NCBI GenBank assembly: GCA_964016985.1
Contig: OZ024827.1
Span: 113,998,411 to 114,062,410, forward strand
DNA length: 64,000 bases
DNA from: Anodontia alba
Lineage: Eukaryota > Mollusca > Bivalvia > Lucinida > Lucinidae
Reading direction: 5' to 3'
The position numbers and the translations under genes are program-made. Position 1 is the stretch's first letter. Each line of letters starts with the position of its first letter. Positions 25,325-35,609 of the stretch are shown here, piece after piece. The notes beneath the pieces were generated by a model. The model was not told where the DNA came from and did no database searches. It saw only the letters and a program-made list of their open reading frames with translations.

Positions 25325-25482
25325 GGTTCTCACTAAGGATTTTGAAAATTGGAGTAAAATGCTGTCCTCCTGAAAAAGTTGGAGTTTTACCATACTTATC
25401 TATTGAGACTTTCCAAAAAGTTGGAGTCAGAAATGAAAAGTTAGAGTAACTTACTCCCAATCTGGAGTTAATGAGATCTCTG
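25325..25482. mobile_element. 158-bp MITE with 8-bp target duplication
   Basis: The insertion is flanked by perfect GCTAACAG copies (25317-25324 and 25483-25490). The uninterrupted array has a single GCTAACAGTGTAG at this point. Imperfect terminal inverted repeats are GTTCTCACTAA at the left and GATCTCATTAA read inwards from the right. An 8-bp duplication is typical of hAT-type elements; assignment to hAT is an inference. Confidence 0.75.
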
Positions 25483-25890
25483 GCTAACAGTGTAGACCCA
25501 GATCAGATGCCACCTTACATCTAATAAATGGACACTGAACAATAGTCTTTTAAAGTATTGGACAGACTATCCTGAGCATACCGTGTAGATCCAGATCAAA
25601 TGACATCTTACATTTAATAAATGGGTACTGCAGAATACCGTTTATACTCTAAGTTTAGACAGACAGTCCTAAGCTAACAGTACCCAGATCAGCTGTCACC
25701 TTACACTTAATATATGGATACTGTAGAATACTGCATATACCAGACAGTCCTGAGCTAACAGTGTAGACCCAGATCAGACACCACTTTACATCTAATAACT
25801 TTATACTGTAGAATACCATTTATACTAAAGTTTTGGACAGACAGTCCTCAGTTTAACAGTGTAGATCCAGATCAGATGTCACAATACACC

Positions 25891-26200
25891 CATTCATGCC
25901 ATAAGCTGTGGACTAAAATCTGTGAGATAAGGCAAAATACTAAGGGAGATTTGACAAAATTCTGTGAGATTTTCTTAAACATCACTTTGGTCTTCCCACA
26001 ATATAGTCTTAAGTCTTCTTTTTTCATGTGAGAAGCTTGTGAAAACCACAACAGTGTGTGATTTATGTTTATTTCTTCATAAAATCTATTGTAAAATGGT
26101 CTGAAAATTCTGTGAGATCAGAATTTTTTATGGGAATTGCCTTCCAGATGGGCCAAAATCTGTGAGATTTTATCTCACAGTGTGAGATATGGCATGTATG
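25891..26200. mobile_element. 310-bp MITE with 13-bp TIR and 6-bp target duplication
   Basis: Flanked by TACACC at 25885-25890 and 26201-26206. The ends CATTCATGCCATA and, read inwards from the right, CATACATGCCATA match at 12 of 13 positions. The interior repeats AATCTGTGAGAT several times, including a TCTCACAG inverted copy near the right end. Confidence 0.75.
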
Positions 26201-26354
26201 TACACCTACTAAACGGATACTGTAGAATATTGTATACACCAAACAGTCCTGAGTTAACAGTGTAGACCCAGATCAGCCCCCATCTTACAGCTAAAAAATG
26301 GATACTGTAGAAAACTGTTTTTATTCAATGTACATTTTTATATTGTGAATTTAA

Positions 26355-26480
26355 TGTAGTGGTTGGAGTGCATGGACTGAACAAGACTACCTGCTTGGTT
26401 CAGTAGGAAGAGCACCTGACTAGTGTTATGGGGTTGTTGCCAACTTGTTGGCGAGTCCCAGCTCCGGTAGTCATTGTTTC
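26355..26480 (+). mobile_element. tRNA-like SINE fragment, copy 1
   Basis: GGAGTGCATGGACTGAACAAGACTACC leads into TTGGTTCAGTAGGAAGAGCACC, which resembles a tRNA D-arm and A box. A B-box-like GGCGAGTCCCAGCTCC follows about 45 bases later. It is paralogous to the copy at 26612. Confidence 0.45.
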
Positions 26481-26611
26481 CTCTCCTGTTCACTTTACTG
26501 ATATCAGATTTAGTAAACAGGTGTGTGCCAAATGCAAGCAATTAGGGGATGCAGACCAGATACCTTCAGGACATCAGGGTGGTACCTGAATCCTAAATGT
26601 TATGAGGAGTG

Positions 26612-26710
26612 TAGTGGCTCGAGTCCATGGACAGAACAGGACCACCCGTGTAGCTCAGTAGGTTCAGCACCTGTCTTATAGTCTTGCCAATGATGATCGA
26701 TCGATTATAA
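26612..26710 (+). mobile_element. tRNA-like SINE fragment, copy 2
   Basis: GTCCATGGACAGAACAGGAC then GTGTAGCTCAGTAGGTTCAGCACC gives a good A box (TAGCTCAGTAGG). The B-box half is lost and replaced by GATGATCGATCGATTATAATC. It is about 255 bp downstream of copy 1 in the same orientation, so the pair may derive from a local duplication. Confidence 0.45.
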
Positions 26711-26950
26711 TCATTCATTAATCACTTTTGCCTCTTGTGACTGAAGATCGGAAAGATCTTTTATAGTCAACTAATCAGAATTTTTTTTTGTTTTGTTTTG
26801 AAACAAATATATTTTTCTCACCTTTTATTTTCATAGGTAAGTCATCAATAAATGAAGTTCAGAGCTGTCTGTTAGGGTCATTCTAGATTTATGATCAATA
26901 AAAGTGAAAAGATTTGATAAAAGAGCCTTAAAAAAAGTCAACCCAAAAGA

Positions 26951-27078
26951 ACTGATGTTGTAGGTATTCATTAGAAGCACCTTGCAGAGGCACTTCTAAT
27001 GAGTACCAACAACATTATATGTTTTCATGGCGAAATAAGAAAAATATTACCTGGATACCCCTCTTATTGATCTGGAGC
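26951..27078. mobile_element. foldback MITE, subfamily B
   Basis: TGATGTTGTAGGTATTCATT and its inverted partner at 26993-27013 surround the loop GCACCTTGCAGAGGC. The right outer end is preserved (TATTACCTGGATACCCCTCTTATTG then CTGGAGC). The left outer end is missing, so this complements the copy at 24587. Confidence 0.78.
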
Positions 27079-27902
27079 AATGAATAGGTACCTGGAAGAT
27101 GGCTGAATTAAGAGTGAATATATTTTCTACAAGTCAATTATTACTCAATGATCAGTCGGTTTTACAAAACCGATGATCAACAATGAAATTCTGGCTGATT
27201 CCCAACACTACTGTCTCGTGAAATGGGGATCATGGTTTCAAGTCCCGCCTTAGGCAAGCAGTTTTCCTTTCATTTTTACTTTATTATAAGAATATTGCAA
27301 TTCATTTGCGATCTTTTATCTGCAGACTTGTACTGTTTTTAGCTGGAATTTTCAATTTTGTTTTCCATGTAGACCCTTGAACATGTTCAGTAAGCAATAT
27401 TAAAATAAACTTAGGAGGAGAACTCGAACCTGCGACCCCAGCCATTTTCAACGTATCCACGATTTTCCAAATTCTGTTCATTTTTATGTAGCTGTCTGAT
27501 GATAAAGTACATAAGAAAAACAAAACTACATTTCTGTTAGGTATCAAACCGTAAGCTGGTAAGTAAACAGTCGTATGAATGCACGTTTTCGTTCTTCACG
27601 CCGTATGTCAACAGATATTAAAAATAATATGGGTGTCGAAGCAAGACAAATACCTCCATAATTCATCTGGGTATTCTAAATTCAAACGCAGCACGGAGAA
27701 AAGAAAAATGTACTTTATATAGACAACAGTAAAATAGGAAGCCAATATTGGCTGATTGGGGCAGATAAATTCTGACAAATCTCACACCTTTTGCCCCACC
27801 TGATATCCGCTTCCGTTGCGCATGCGTTTCTCAAACATCTCATGGTCTTAAACATCTCACGCGACAACGGAAATTTATCTGGGTCGTCGCTGTTTAGTTT
27901 AA
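27079..27902. other. unassigned region, possible host flank
   Basis: It contains a perfect 16-base-arm palindrome near 27150 (GATCAGTCGGTTTTAC and its partner), a B-box-like TGGTTTCAAGTCCCGCC at 27233, and a 63-residue minus-strand frame (27906-27715) without recognisable domain. None is strong enough to call. Confidence 0.3.
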
Positions 27903-28004
27903 ACATATTTTATTCGTATAATACATATACTGTTACAGTACAAACATGAATGAACTCATACAAAAGGGATTCAGAAGAAAGTCTAAGACTTATGTAAATC
28001 TGTA

Positions 28005-30041
28005 TCAACTGAACCACGAAAGGAGAGAACCTCTTATGCCTACTCTGTTCAACTTATAACGAAGTCCTTTATGCCACACTCTATCAAAGGCTTTGCTGAT
28101 ATCACAAAACACAGCACGCACTTCTTTGCCTTCATCAAGAGCTTTACAAAAAGTATTATAGATGTCAATTAGTTGGTTGACAGTAGAATCGCCTGGAACA
28201 AAACCAGATTGAAGAGTTGTAATTGCTCCTTTGTCGCGAATGAAGTTGAATACATATTTATGAACAAGTTTCTCGAGAACTTTTCCTACTGTACTTAGAA
28301 GGGAGATCGGACGGTAGTTAGAGGGATCTGAAGGATCATCTTTCTTGTGGATTGGAGTTATATTTGCCTGTTTCCAATTCTCAGGAAATTTGCCTGTAGA
28401 AAGTGAATAATTGAAGAGGTCGCATAGGGGATCAGAAAGAGCACTGGAGAGTTCTTTGAGGAGTCGGTTGTTAATCGCAACGGGTCCTACCGATTTTCCC
28501 GTCTGGAGAAACTTCAAACATATTTCAACCTCGAAAGGCGACAAATGTATAGAATGTAAAGTTTCGGTTTGACTGCTACTGAAATGATTATCGGGCAGTT
28601 TTGCATTTGTTTCATCGATGGTATTTTGTGAAGAAAAGAAATCGTTTAATGCTTCAGCTTTGTCCTTATTATCCGAATATATGTTGCCTTGAACGTTTAG
28701 GGGTGGAATGTTGCTTTTTTCTGACGGTTTGATTACATGTTTAAGTGTTTTCCACCAATCTTTGGGACTTAATGAACCACTTTTAAGTTTATCAGCTAGT
28801 CTCTCGTTTACGTTTTGTTTGGAGTTTCTTATTTCATTGTTTACCAGATTTCTTATTCTTTTATATACTTCACAGTCGGAACTAGTTTTAGTTTTCTTGT
28901 ACTTGTTATAATAACGTTTTCGTTTTCTAATAAGTCTCTTTATATTTGTGTTTAACCAGCTAGGATCAGATGGTCTTACATTAATTGTTTTGTTAGGAAT
29001 GTGTTTAGAAGATATGTTCATTAGGTGAGCTGTTACGTTTTTTGCATACTTGTTAATGTCGGCATCTTTGAAAATTTCCCAATTTGTGTTCCTTAGTTCA
29101 TTGGAAAGTGACTGATAGTCGCCTTGATCAAATAACCAAATATTCCTTTTAAATACATGTGTTTTCTGTTTATTAAAATTTAGAACACAAAATACAGGAC
29201 AGTGATAGCGAATGTCCTGTTCTAGAAATGGTTCACCTACCCCACTTAGTAAGATATCATTTTTGTTGTTTGTTAGGATGAGATCAAGGATAGATTGTGA
29301 AGTTTCCGTGAAATGAGTATAGTCTGTGATTATTTGGTTCAAGCTGTTTTCTTGACAAAGATCATTAATTTTCCTACTACTTCTAATGTCGGCCATATTT
29401 ATATTGAAATCTCCCGTTATTATCAGATCGTGAACATTCGTATCAGCAGCTAGTCCTATAGAGACTTCAATAGCCTGAAATGTTGCAAGTGGGGAGTTGG
29501 GTGGTCTATAAAATGTTCCAATTAAGAGCTTTCTATTGTGTATATTTATTTCAACCCAGACACATTCTAAGTTGGGGAGTTCAAGGTCATTTCTACGTTT
29601 AGAGAAGATATTATCACGAACATAGACGCAGACACCCCCATGGTTGTCGCCAATACGATCGCGTCGATACGTAACGTACCCGTCGAGTGCAATGTCAACA
29701 TTTGGTGTTCTTTGATCAAGCCAAGATTCAGTAATACTAATTATGCTAAAATTGTGAAATTCTGAGAATATGAGATCTTTTTTATGAACCAAGCTTTGTA
29801 CATTATAATGTACGAGAGAAAATTTTTCTCTTAAAACAATTTCGTTCAGAGAAATATTAGAGTGCGTTGAATGTTCTGATGCAGGGCCTGGGTTTGTTTC
29901 GATGTCACCACAGTTTGTTAGTAATAATGCTAGAAATGTGAGCAGTTCAAAGTTTGTAAACCGAGCTAAACCCTTGATTTTCATAGTATGGCAATAATGT
30001 AGTCCTATATGCATCCTGTATTCAGAAACATCTATATTCAT
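28005..30041 (-). pseudogene. CR1-like ORF: 2A-like leader, endonuclease, truncated RT
   Basis: 678 residues. Residues 1-53 end in a hydrophobic stretch followed by NCGDIETNPGP, a match to the DxExNPGP consensus of 2A translational-recoding peptides, which are known from several CR1-clade retrotransposons. Residues about 75-300 form an AP-like endonuclease with HYNVQSL, ITESW, YRPPNSP, TGDFN, ILDLILT and RYHCPV (where many families have SDH). Residues about 515-678 start the reverse transcriptase: FPENWKQANITPIHKK, YRPISLLSTVGKVLEK, QSGFVPGDSTVNQL and motif A, FCDISKAFDRVWHKG. The frame stops at SLLSWFS, before motifs B and C, so it cannot make active RT. The first ATG (codon 1) gives the leader in frame with the 2A motif. 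Its long uninterrupted frame suggests a fairly young copy. Confidence 0.9.
29883..29894 (-). other. 2A-like NPGP recoding motif
   Basis: Codons AAC CCA GGC CCT encode NPGP at residues 50-53, preceded by CGDIET. In established 2A peptides the ribosome releases the upstream chain after the glycine and resumes at the proline. Here this would separate a 52-residue, partly hydrophobic leader from the endonuclease-RT polyprotein. Confidence 0.85.
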
Positions 30042-30450
30042 TTATGTTATGCAATCGACAAGAAGACGAAATTCTTTTGAGGACGCAAGTACAGGACCAA
30101 ACAAAATTGAAACATTGTAGAAGCAGAAGAATTCGTGTTGTTTAGGGAGATGGCCCCCGTGGAGCAGTACAAAAATATTGAAAAGAAGTGCTAATAAATA
30201 CAGAAAAAACATAAAGAATATCAAATAATCATAAAGGAAAAGGGATATACGTGTATCTCATAGAAAAAAGACAGCCCAAAGGGCGGCTTTCCGTTACTAG
30301 TTATGTGGTCGCTCATCGGACTCATCACCAGTGGGCGATCGCCCTGACCGGTAGGATGAAGACTTTCTTCAACAATCAAGTAACAGATTTTTCCTAGATA
30401 ATTTATGAAATCACTCATAACATCTTGGGATAACAAAACTTATTACCATT
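30042..30450 (-). promoter_or_regulatory. 5' leader of the CR1-like element with GC-rich hairpins
   Basis: On the minus strand the GC-rich part (30350-30270) can form three local stems: the perfect palindrome GGGCGATCGCCC (30333-30344), a six-pair stem between ACTGGT (30327-30332) and ACTAGT (30296-30301), and GCCCTTTGGGC (30274-30284). It stands out from the AT-rich surroundings. CR1-type elements often carry an internal promoter and structured 5' UTR; a function here is inferred. The phrase GGTGATGAGTCCGATGAGCG recalls a hammerhead core but lacks the needed bases. Confidence 0.45.
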
Positions 30451-30454
30451 ACTT

Positions 30455-30580
30455 CGTTGTTGCCCAACATGCAAATGAGGTCTAGTAAAGAAATGCATAA
30501 ATACCCATAATTTTCTCTTACTCGATCATAAAATGGTAATAGGATTGAAATCTTTATCCAAATTCAAGAAACTCTTGCTG

Positions 30581-30614
<34 letters not shown>

Positions 30615-30722
30615 CATCCGTGGTCACTGTAGGAAAAAAAAAGAGAAAATCATACTACCGGAACATATATAGTCTTATATGAAACTATCACCAGCCAACC
30701 GAGCGCCACCATTCAACATTAA
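30455..30722. repeat. direct duplication, unit 1
   Basis: TCTAGTAAAGAAATGCATAA, TTCTCTTACTCGATCATAA, TCTTTATCCAAATTCAAG and TACTATCACCAGCC-type phrases match the unit at 30781 with small changes. A poly-A run (30582-30613) sits inside. The pair lies directly upstream of the CR1-like element's 5' leader. Confidence 0.82.
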
Positions 30723-30780
30723 AGAGTAAAAATCAAACGAGAAAATGCATGTATATTGTCCTCCTTAAGTATGTACCGTT

Positions 30781-31035
30781 TATTGCCGAACAAGCAGATG
30801 AAGTCTAGCAAAGAAATGCATACATAATTTTCTCTTACTCGATCATAACATGGTAATAAGAAAGAATCTTTATCCAAATTCAAGGAACTCTTGCTGAAGA
30901 AGAAAAAAAAAATAAAAATAAAAACCATTCGTGGCACTGTAGGGAAAAAAAAAAGAATAAATAAAGAAAAGAAAATCATACTACCGGAACATATAGTCTT
31001 ATATGAAACTATCACCAGCCCATTCAACATTAAAG
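30781..31035. repeat. direct duplication, unit 2
   Basis: Second copy, offset about 325 bp from unit 1. It keeps the same order: GTCTAGCAAAGAAATGCATA, GATCATAACATGGTAATAAG, A-rich run, CATACTACCGGAACATATAG, and CCCATTCAACATTAAAG. Confidence 0.82.
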
Positions 31036-32973
31036 TGTAGTAATCAACCTAAAGTATGTACCAGTTAATTCCCTTGAATAGGAGTATATTCATTTATTTA
31101 CCTATGAGTATTTAAGGGATTTGAGCGGGGCGTCAACAACAAATCAAGTATTAAATGAACAATACAATACATGTACAATATATGGTGCATAAACAAAGCT
31201 ATAAATCCTGAATGACGTCCTGAGTATGACGCGAACTGGAGACTTCCATCAATTACTGATTTAGGGTAGTTTGGATTAGTTTGGATTATCAGTCCTTTCT
31301 GTTTGTTTGATTTATGAACATTTGGGCCCAAGTCACAATAAATGATCCCTAGGATTGTGCAAGTTATAATCATCAAGTTTCTCGCTATACTGTTCGCAGC
31401 GGTAAGGCTCTTCGTTCACATTGTAGCGATATATATATTGGTATGCTCCAATTTACGTCATGCCAGAATATCTTCAGGATTTATACTTCAAACTGTTGCC
31501 AAAAAAAAAAACTAAGTGTTTTGACTATACATTGATGTAATCAAACATCGTCGCCGGGAGTTGGTCGACCAGTCAATGCACGAATCGGTCTGCTCAAGTC
31601 ACATAGATTCCACAGAGGACTAGACTATTATATAAGGCAGCTTAGAAGCTATACTAACCATGCAGCAGACATCGAAGGTACCTGTCAGTATGCGTGGATA
31701 CAAAGACTAGTCTGCGTCCTCGCTGTTTACGCTTGTCGTTCGACTGGTCTACCCCACCCCCCGTGACGCGGTTCCTACACATTCATAATAACTGGACAGA
31801 ATATTAAATTATACATCATCCGTAGAGCCCTGTTCCTTGACCGAAACGAAATTGAAGGAACAAGGACCACGTGATGACTGGGAACAAGCTGTGACATACA
31901 TCTCACCCAGTTCCGTGAGGCTCTTGCGACACATGAGACAAGAGTCTCGGCAGGCGAGATGTGCAGGGTGACTTTCTCACGTCCATGTCTTACATGTACT
32001 CATGTTCTATTTATTAATTATTTGGTGTGCTTATTAAAAATTAAAATGCAATATACATATCATCTCTACCCGAAAACTGGTATACAGCGCTTACACACTG
32101 TGGAGATCATGTATGGTAATTAGACCGTGTCGCTCGATAAAATCATGCAAATTGTCATCGTGAGATTTAGGTTAGTGTATCAAAGTGTATTGACCAACAA
32201 AGCTACAACTTGAACGGTAAGTCGTTATTAAATTACTTTTTAAAATATATATAGTAGTCATATAGAAATCGTATCGCTGACGTTGAAGGTGCAACATGTA
32301 TTTATCAACTAATAAAATTTAATTACCCATTGTGTGTAGGACATTATTTCTAATATTATACTTGAACTTTTTGTGCATCAGTAAATCTGCCTGCCTAAGA
32401 TCTAAAATTGGTACTATGGTCACAGAAACTTCACTTTTAAAATTAGCATATCTGGTAATTTTTATATAAGACAATATTCTGGTAACAGAACTCTCCCAAC
32501 ATGTAGCCTCGACCATTATTGAAGAGAGTGTCCTGTTACTCGGGTATTGTCTATTACTTAAAACTCGGAATAACACCTGGGCAGTGGGCAGGCGTAGTAG
32601 TGTTTCTTGTAAGACATTATATCGATATTAAAAGTAATTGACTCCTCCGTCAGAAGGCTATAACCACGCCCATGCGTAAATCCTTAGACAAACAATATCG
32701 TTATAACTGCATTTGTCAATGAAAACTGCATTCGTACCTGTATTTATCAATGAAAAAGTACATAGGTAATAGTGTTTGTCTAAGCAATAACATTAACCGT
32801 TAACTGGTAAGCTAGTTTGGTTGGTCAGATTTTGGTGTCATTTACTGGTCAGGTGATTTCACGGAGGACTCAATTCCATTTAGACAAAAAGTAATACATT
32901 GAATAAACTACACAGGTTGATGTTATACATTTAAATAGTAAACAAGATCGGAGTAATAGTCACAAGGACATAA
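31036..32973. other. low-copy DNA with a promoter-like patch
   Basis: No repeat array. At 31629 TATATAAGGCAG is followed 25 bases later by ACCATGCAGCAGACATCGAAGG with GT next, which could be a TATA box, start codon and 5' splice site of a host first exon. This is speculative because no downstream exon is recognisable. Confidence 0.2.
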
Positions 32974-33040
32974 GCAAAGAGTTCAGACTCGGGTCAGACG
33001 CCACATACTGCGGCGTCTGATCAGGGTCCGCACTGTTTGC
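32974..33040. repeat. dispersed GCAAACAGTG hairpin, copy 2
   Basis: Arms GCAAAGAGTTCAGACTCGGG-TCAGACGCC and its complement GGCGTCTGATCAGGGTCCGC-ACTGTTTGC around the loop ACATACT. It is the best-paired copy in the window and contains the full motif of satellite C in both orientations. Confidence 0.85.
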
Positions 33041-33919
33041 GTAAGAAACACAACACATTCAATGGGACACATTCAATGAAAACTGGCACCATCCGAGTTG
33101 AGGTCCAAAGTAAGGCAGAACACAGCACCTCCCACAAATGACAAACGGTCACCTGTACGCCAATGAAGACACAGAAATGAGTGCGCAGACGCGCAGTCAG
33201 ATCAAGATCCTGATCCGCGTTCTGTCAAATGCGAAGGACCCATATTTCCTCGTGTGACCAGCAACGGCCTAGGGCAAGCTGCACCCAGACCTAAGTCAGC
33301 AGTTTAAAAAACAGCTTGCATACCGGTTCGACTCATGAATTTAGTAGTGGCCCAAATGAATATATGTGACCTGACAGTCAAAAGATATCGCCGTGGAGTG
33401 AAATTGTTAGTAGAAAACGCGATACTTCACAACGGACGACGACAATACATACATGTAGTATGATAAATTATAGCATACGGTAAACGAATTATGACGTAAA
33501 TAGTGACTAATTTTTGGTCAATAACTGACCTATAATAGTACTGTCGAAGATCTGACCCCGGCCGGTAGACCCACGAGGTCATAATGCATTTCTAACAGAA
33601 GAGGTTAAGGGTTAACGGCCAGGGTCACATTTACTCCAGCAGCGTTGTGATCTCATATTAGCCGAGGGCAGATCACGTGATCAAACAATAAATAGAACAG
33701 TTGCGAATATAAATTTTAACGGTAAATACAAATGTCTGGGTGTTTGTTCATGTAGAACAGTAATTTACCTAAAAAAACTCTGTATTGAGCAAGTCATAGA
33801 ATGAAGAGACAGTATCTGTTACTATGAGTTTAGAATGGTCATGTTACACATAGCGCAACGGAATAGCGCAACGGAATAATTTGGAGAACTACCTATTACA
33901 AGTTAATTGGCTGACCATC
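33041..33919. other. low-copy DNA downstream of the L1-like ORF1
   Basis: No ORF2 endonuclease or reverse transcriptase is visible on the minus strand beyond the ORF1 pseudogene, where it would be expected. No other repeat recognised. Confidence 0.4.
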
Positions 33920-35108
33920 CTACTTCACATCGTACACTTTTAGGTCCGACATACATGTAATTTTAATTTTATTGCCATCAGAGTCCAAAATATGGGGATA
34001 ACCAGCAAAAATCCATGTTTTGTTTATTTTCGAAGTCTGGATCCGTTGGATACGCCTACATTCAAAGGCTAATTGATTCCGTGCTGGAGTAAGATCCTCA
34101 TTTATGTACACATTTTTTATATTTTGATCACGCAAGGCTATTCTACCCTAGAGTAAGTTACGTCTGGCATTACTATTTGTGAATTTGATAATTATTTCAC
34201 GACTCTTTGGCACTGAACGTGCTGATCGCGCAGTGTTTACAACCTCACCGCCGAGGACGCCATCGCCATCGTTGACGTTGTCATCGTTGACGCTGGTGTC
34301 TGATTTTGGCGGACCAACGCGATGAGCACGGTCAATGTCTAAAGCCGTTATGTTCGATTTCACTGTTTTGGCAAAATCCAGAACTTTTTTGGTCACATCC
34401 TCATTACTAGTTTCGGCAATGCCAGAAATCCGTAGACACATTCTTCTGGAGTACTGCTCAGCTTCATCCTGCTTTTTTTGAAGAACAATAACTTCATTCT
34501 GGAGGCTACTACACTGTTCCTTTAAACTTTCAAGGTCAGACTTTGTGGATACGAGTTCAGACTTCAATGATTCAGATACTTCACTGACTTTAGACTGCAC
34601 CTGATCGCTTATTTCCTGTTGCAGCATCGATTTAACAAGCTGTGCAATCCTTATAATATCAAATTCAGAAAGTCCAGGTCCAGGTGTGGCAGACGAGAAC
34701 CCCACCATCTGAGGATGAACGCCCAGACCAAGAGCAGGGTTCATGATCGGCGGTTGAGGCACGAAACCCACGCCCGGGCCCAACCCAGGTTGGTCTTGAC
34801 TTTGCTGGCTTTGCTGGGAGAAATCGGATTCATGCATCTTTGGACTGCTAGGTGTGCTAGGTGTGCTAGGTGTACTAGGCAGGTCAACTGTCACTGGGTC
34901 GACTGTATCGCACAGAGTTTTCAATAATGACTGAGATACAATTACTGAATCTGTGTCTGATTCGGAGGCAATTTCATGAACAGTTTCAGCTACAGCAGTC
35001 GAGTCAGTTTTTACACCAGTCCCCTGAGATTTGGGCTTTTTTTGGAGATGTCTCTACAAGAGGTGATGACTTATTGCGTTTTCTGCTTTTTCTGCGACTG
35101 CCCGGCAT
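33920..35108 (-). pseudogene. L1-like ORF1 (RNA-binding protein), orphan pseudogene
   Basis: The reading starts at ATG (35106-35108) with a basic N-terminus, MPGSRRKSRKRNKSS. A run of seven A (complement of 35037-35043) shifts the frame; with six A the frame would continue through TDSTAVAETVHE into the main frame. This then gives a proline/threonine-rich region, a coiled coil (about 60 residues rich in E, K, S, L: SKVSEVSESLKSEL...), and the transposase-22/RRM block (YSRRMCLRISGI, DIDRAHRVGP, REIIIKFTNSNARRNLL). An in-frame TAG (34148-34150 region) interrupts before the C-terminal domain (GRIALRDQNIKNVYINEDLT, PARNQLAFECRRI), which ends at 33920. The full product would be near 390 residues. 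L1 ORF1 proteins bind element RNA as trimers. No ORF2 follows. Confidence 0.85.
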
Positions 35109-35496
35109 AATACACTGGCATTTTCACACCTTTAGAGGCGATACGGTAATTGTTTACAAAATTTTCCCGCCTCGGATTCACTGTCAATCACTGGCAATCA
35201 ACTTATAACTTCAAAAGACGATATGTTTGTATCATAAAAGTTATATATTCGAAAAGCCGAGGTAAAGATCTGTCACTCACATGTGTTTAGATTATCCCTA
35301 ATTCCTTATAACTTCCTAAAATTCACATAATTTTCACTGTTAATTTCACTGTTTTGAACCGACAATCACGTGACACGTTCGAGTCGCTGTTTACCCTTTC
35401 TACTCTGAGTTTATGAAATGAACTTAATCATCATTTAGGCTTTAGACATGTCTATTGATGCAAAGAAAGATGCCAGTCAAAAATTAAAACCGAATG
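35109..35496. other. upstream flank of the L1-like ORF1
   Basis: It could include the element's 5' UTR on the minus strand, but I see no defined end or repeat. Confidence 0.3.
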
Positions 35497-35563
35497 GTAA
35501 ATAGTATAGATCCTGATGATATGACTCATTAGGAACCGTCTCATCAGGACCTACACTCTTTGC
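35497..35563. repeat. dispersed GCAAACAGTG hairpin, copy 3 (degenerate)
   Basis: GTAAATAGTATAGATCCTGATG pairs with CATCAGGACCTACACTCTTTGC around ACTCATTAGGAACC. Same design as the copies at 18537 and 32974. Confidence 0.65.
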
Positions 35564-35609
35564 ACATTATCTGGTTTGGTCTTCAGGGTGAAAGAGTTAA
35601 CATATGTGT

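Larger units (their letters stand above)
25195..26330. repeat. tandem array of about 110 bp related to the GTGTAGACCCAGATCAGA motif
   Basis: Units carry GAGCTAACAGTGTAGACCCA, GATCAGATGCCACCTTACAT, CTAATAAATGGATACTGTAG, AATACTGTTTATACT and TTGGACAGACAGTCC. The first phrase is clearly related to the satellite C motif at the window start, 17 kb away. Two short insertions with target duplications interrupt the array (25325-25482 and 25891-26200). Confidence 0.82.
27903..30450 (-). mobile_element. CR1-like non-LTR retrotransposon, internally deleted
   Basis: On the minus strand the element runs from a structured 5' leader (about 30450 down to 30042), through one long frame (30041-28005), to a short 3' tail with AATAAA (complement of 27909-27914). 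The frame holds a 2A-like leader, an AP-type endonuclease and the first half of the reverse transcriptase. Only about 95 bases separate its stop from the polyadenylation-like signal, so roughly the last third of the coding region (including the YADD motif) is missing. Either an internal deletion joined the RT to the 3' end, or the AATAAA is fortuitous. I see no target duplication. Confidence 0.85.

Noticed and set aside
27200..27260. A tRNA gene suggested by TGGTTTCAAGTCCCGCC
   Set aside because: No matching A box or acceptor stem upstream.
28005..30041. Inactivation of the CR1-like endonuclease because RYHCP replaces the usual SDH motif
   Set aside because: I believe this variant occurs in other invertebrate CR1-like elements, so it is not safe to call it a mutation without an alignment.
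30270..30350. A hammerhead ribozyme in the CR1-like 5' leader
   Set aside because: The needed CUGAUGA and GAAA cores are not both present (the first reads GUGAUGA and no paired stem II with GAAA follows), so it is kept only as a structured-RNA candidate.
34619..35208. Plus-strand frames of 102 and 93 residues
   Set aside because: They are shadows opposite the L1-like ORF1.
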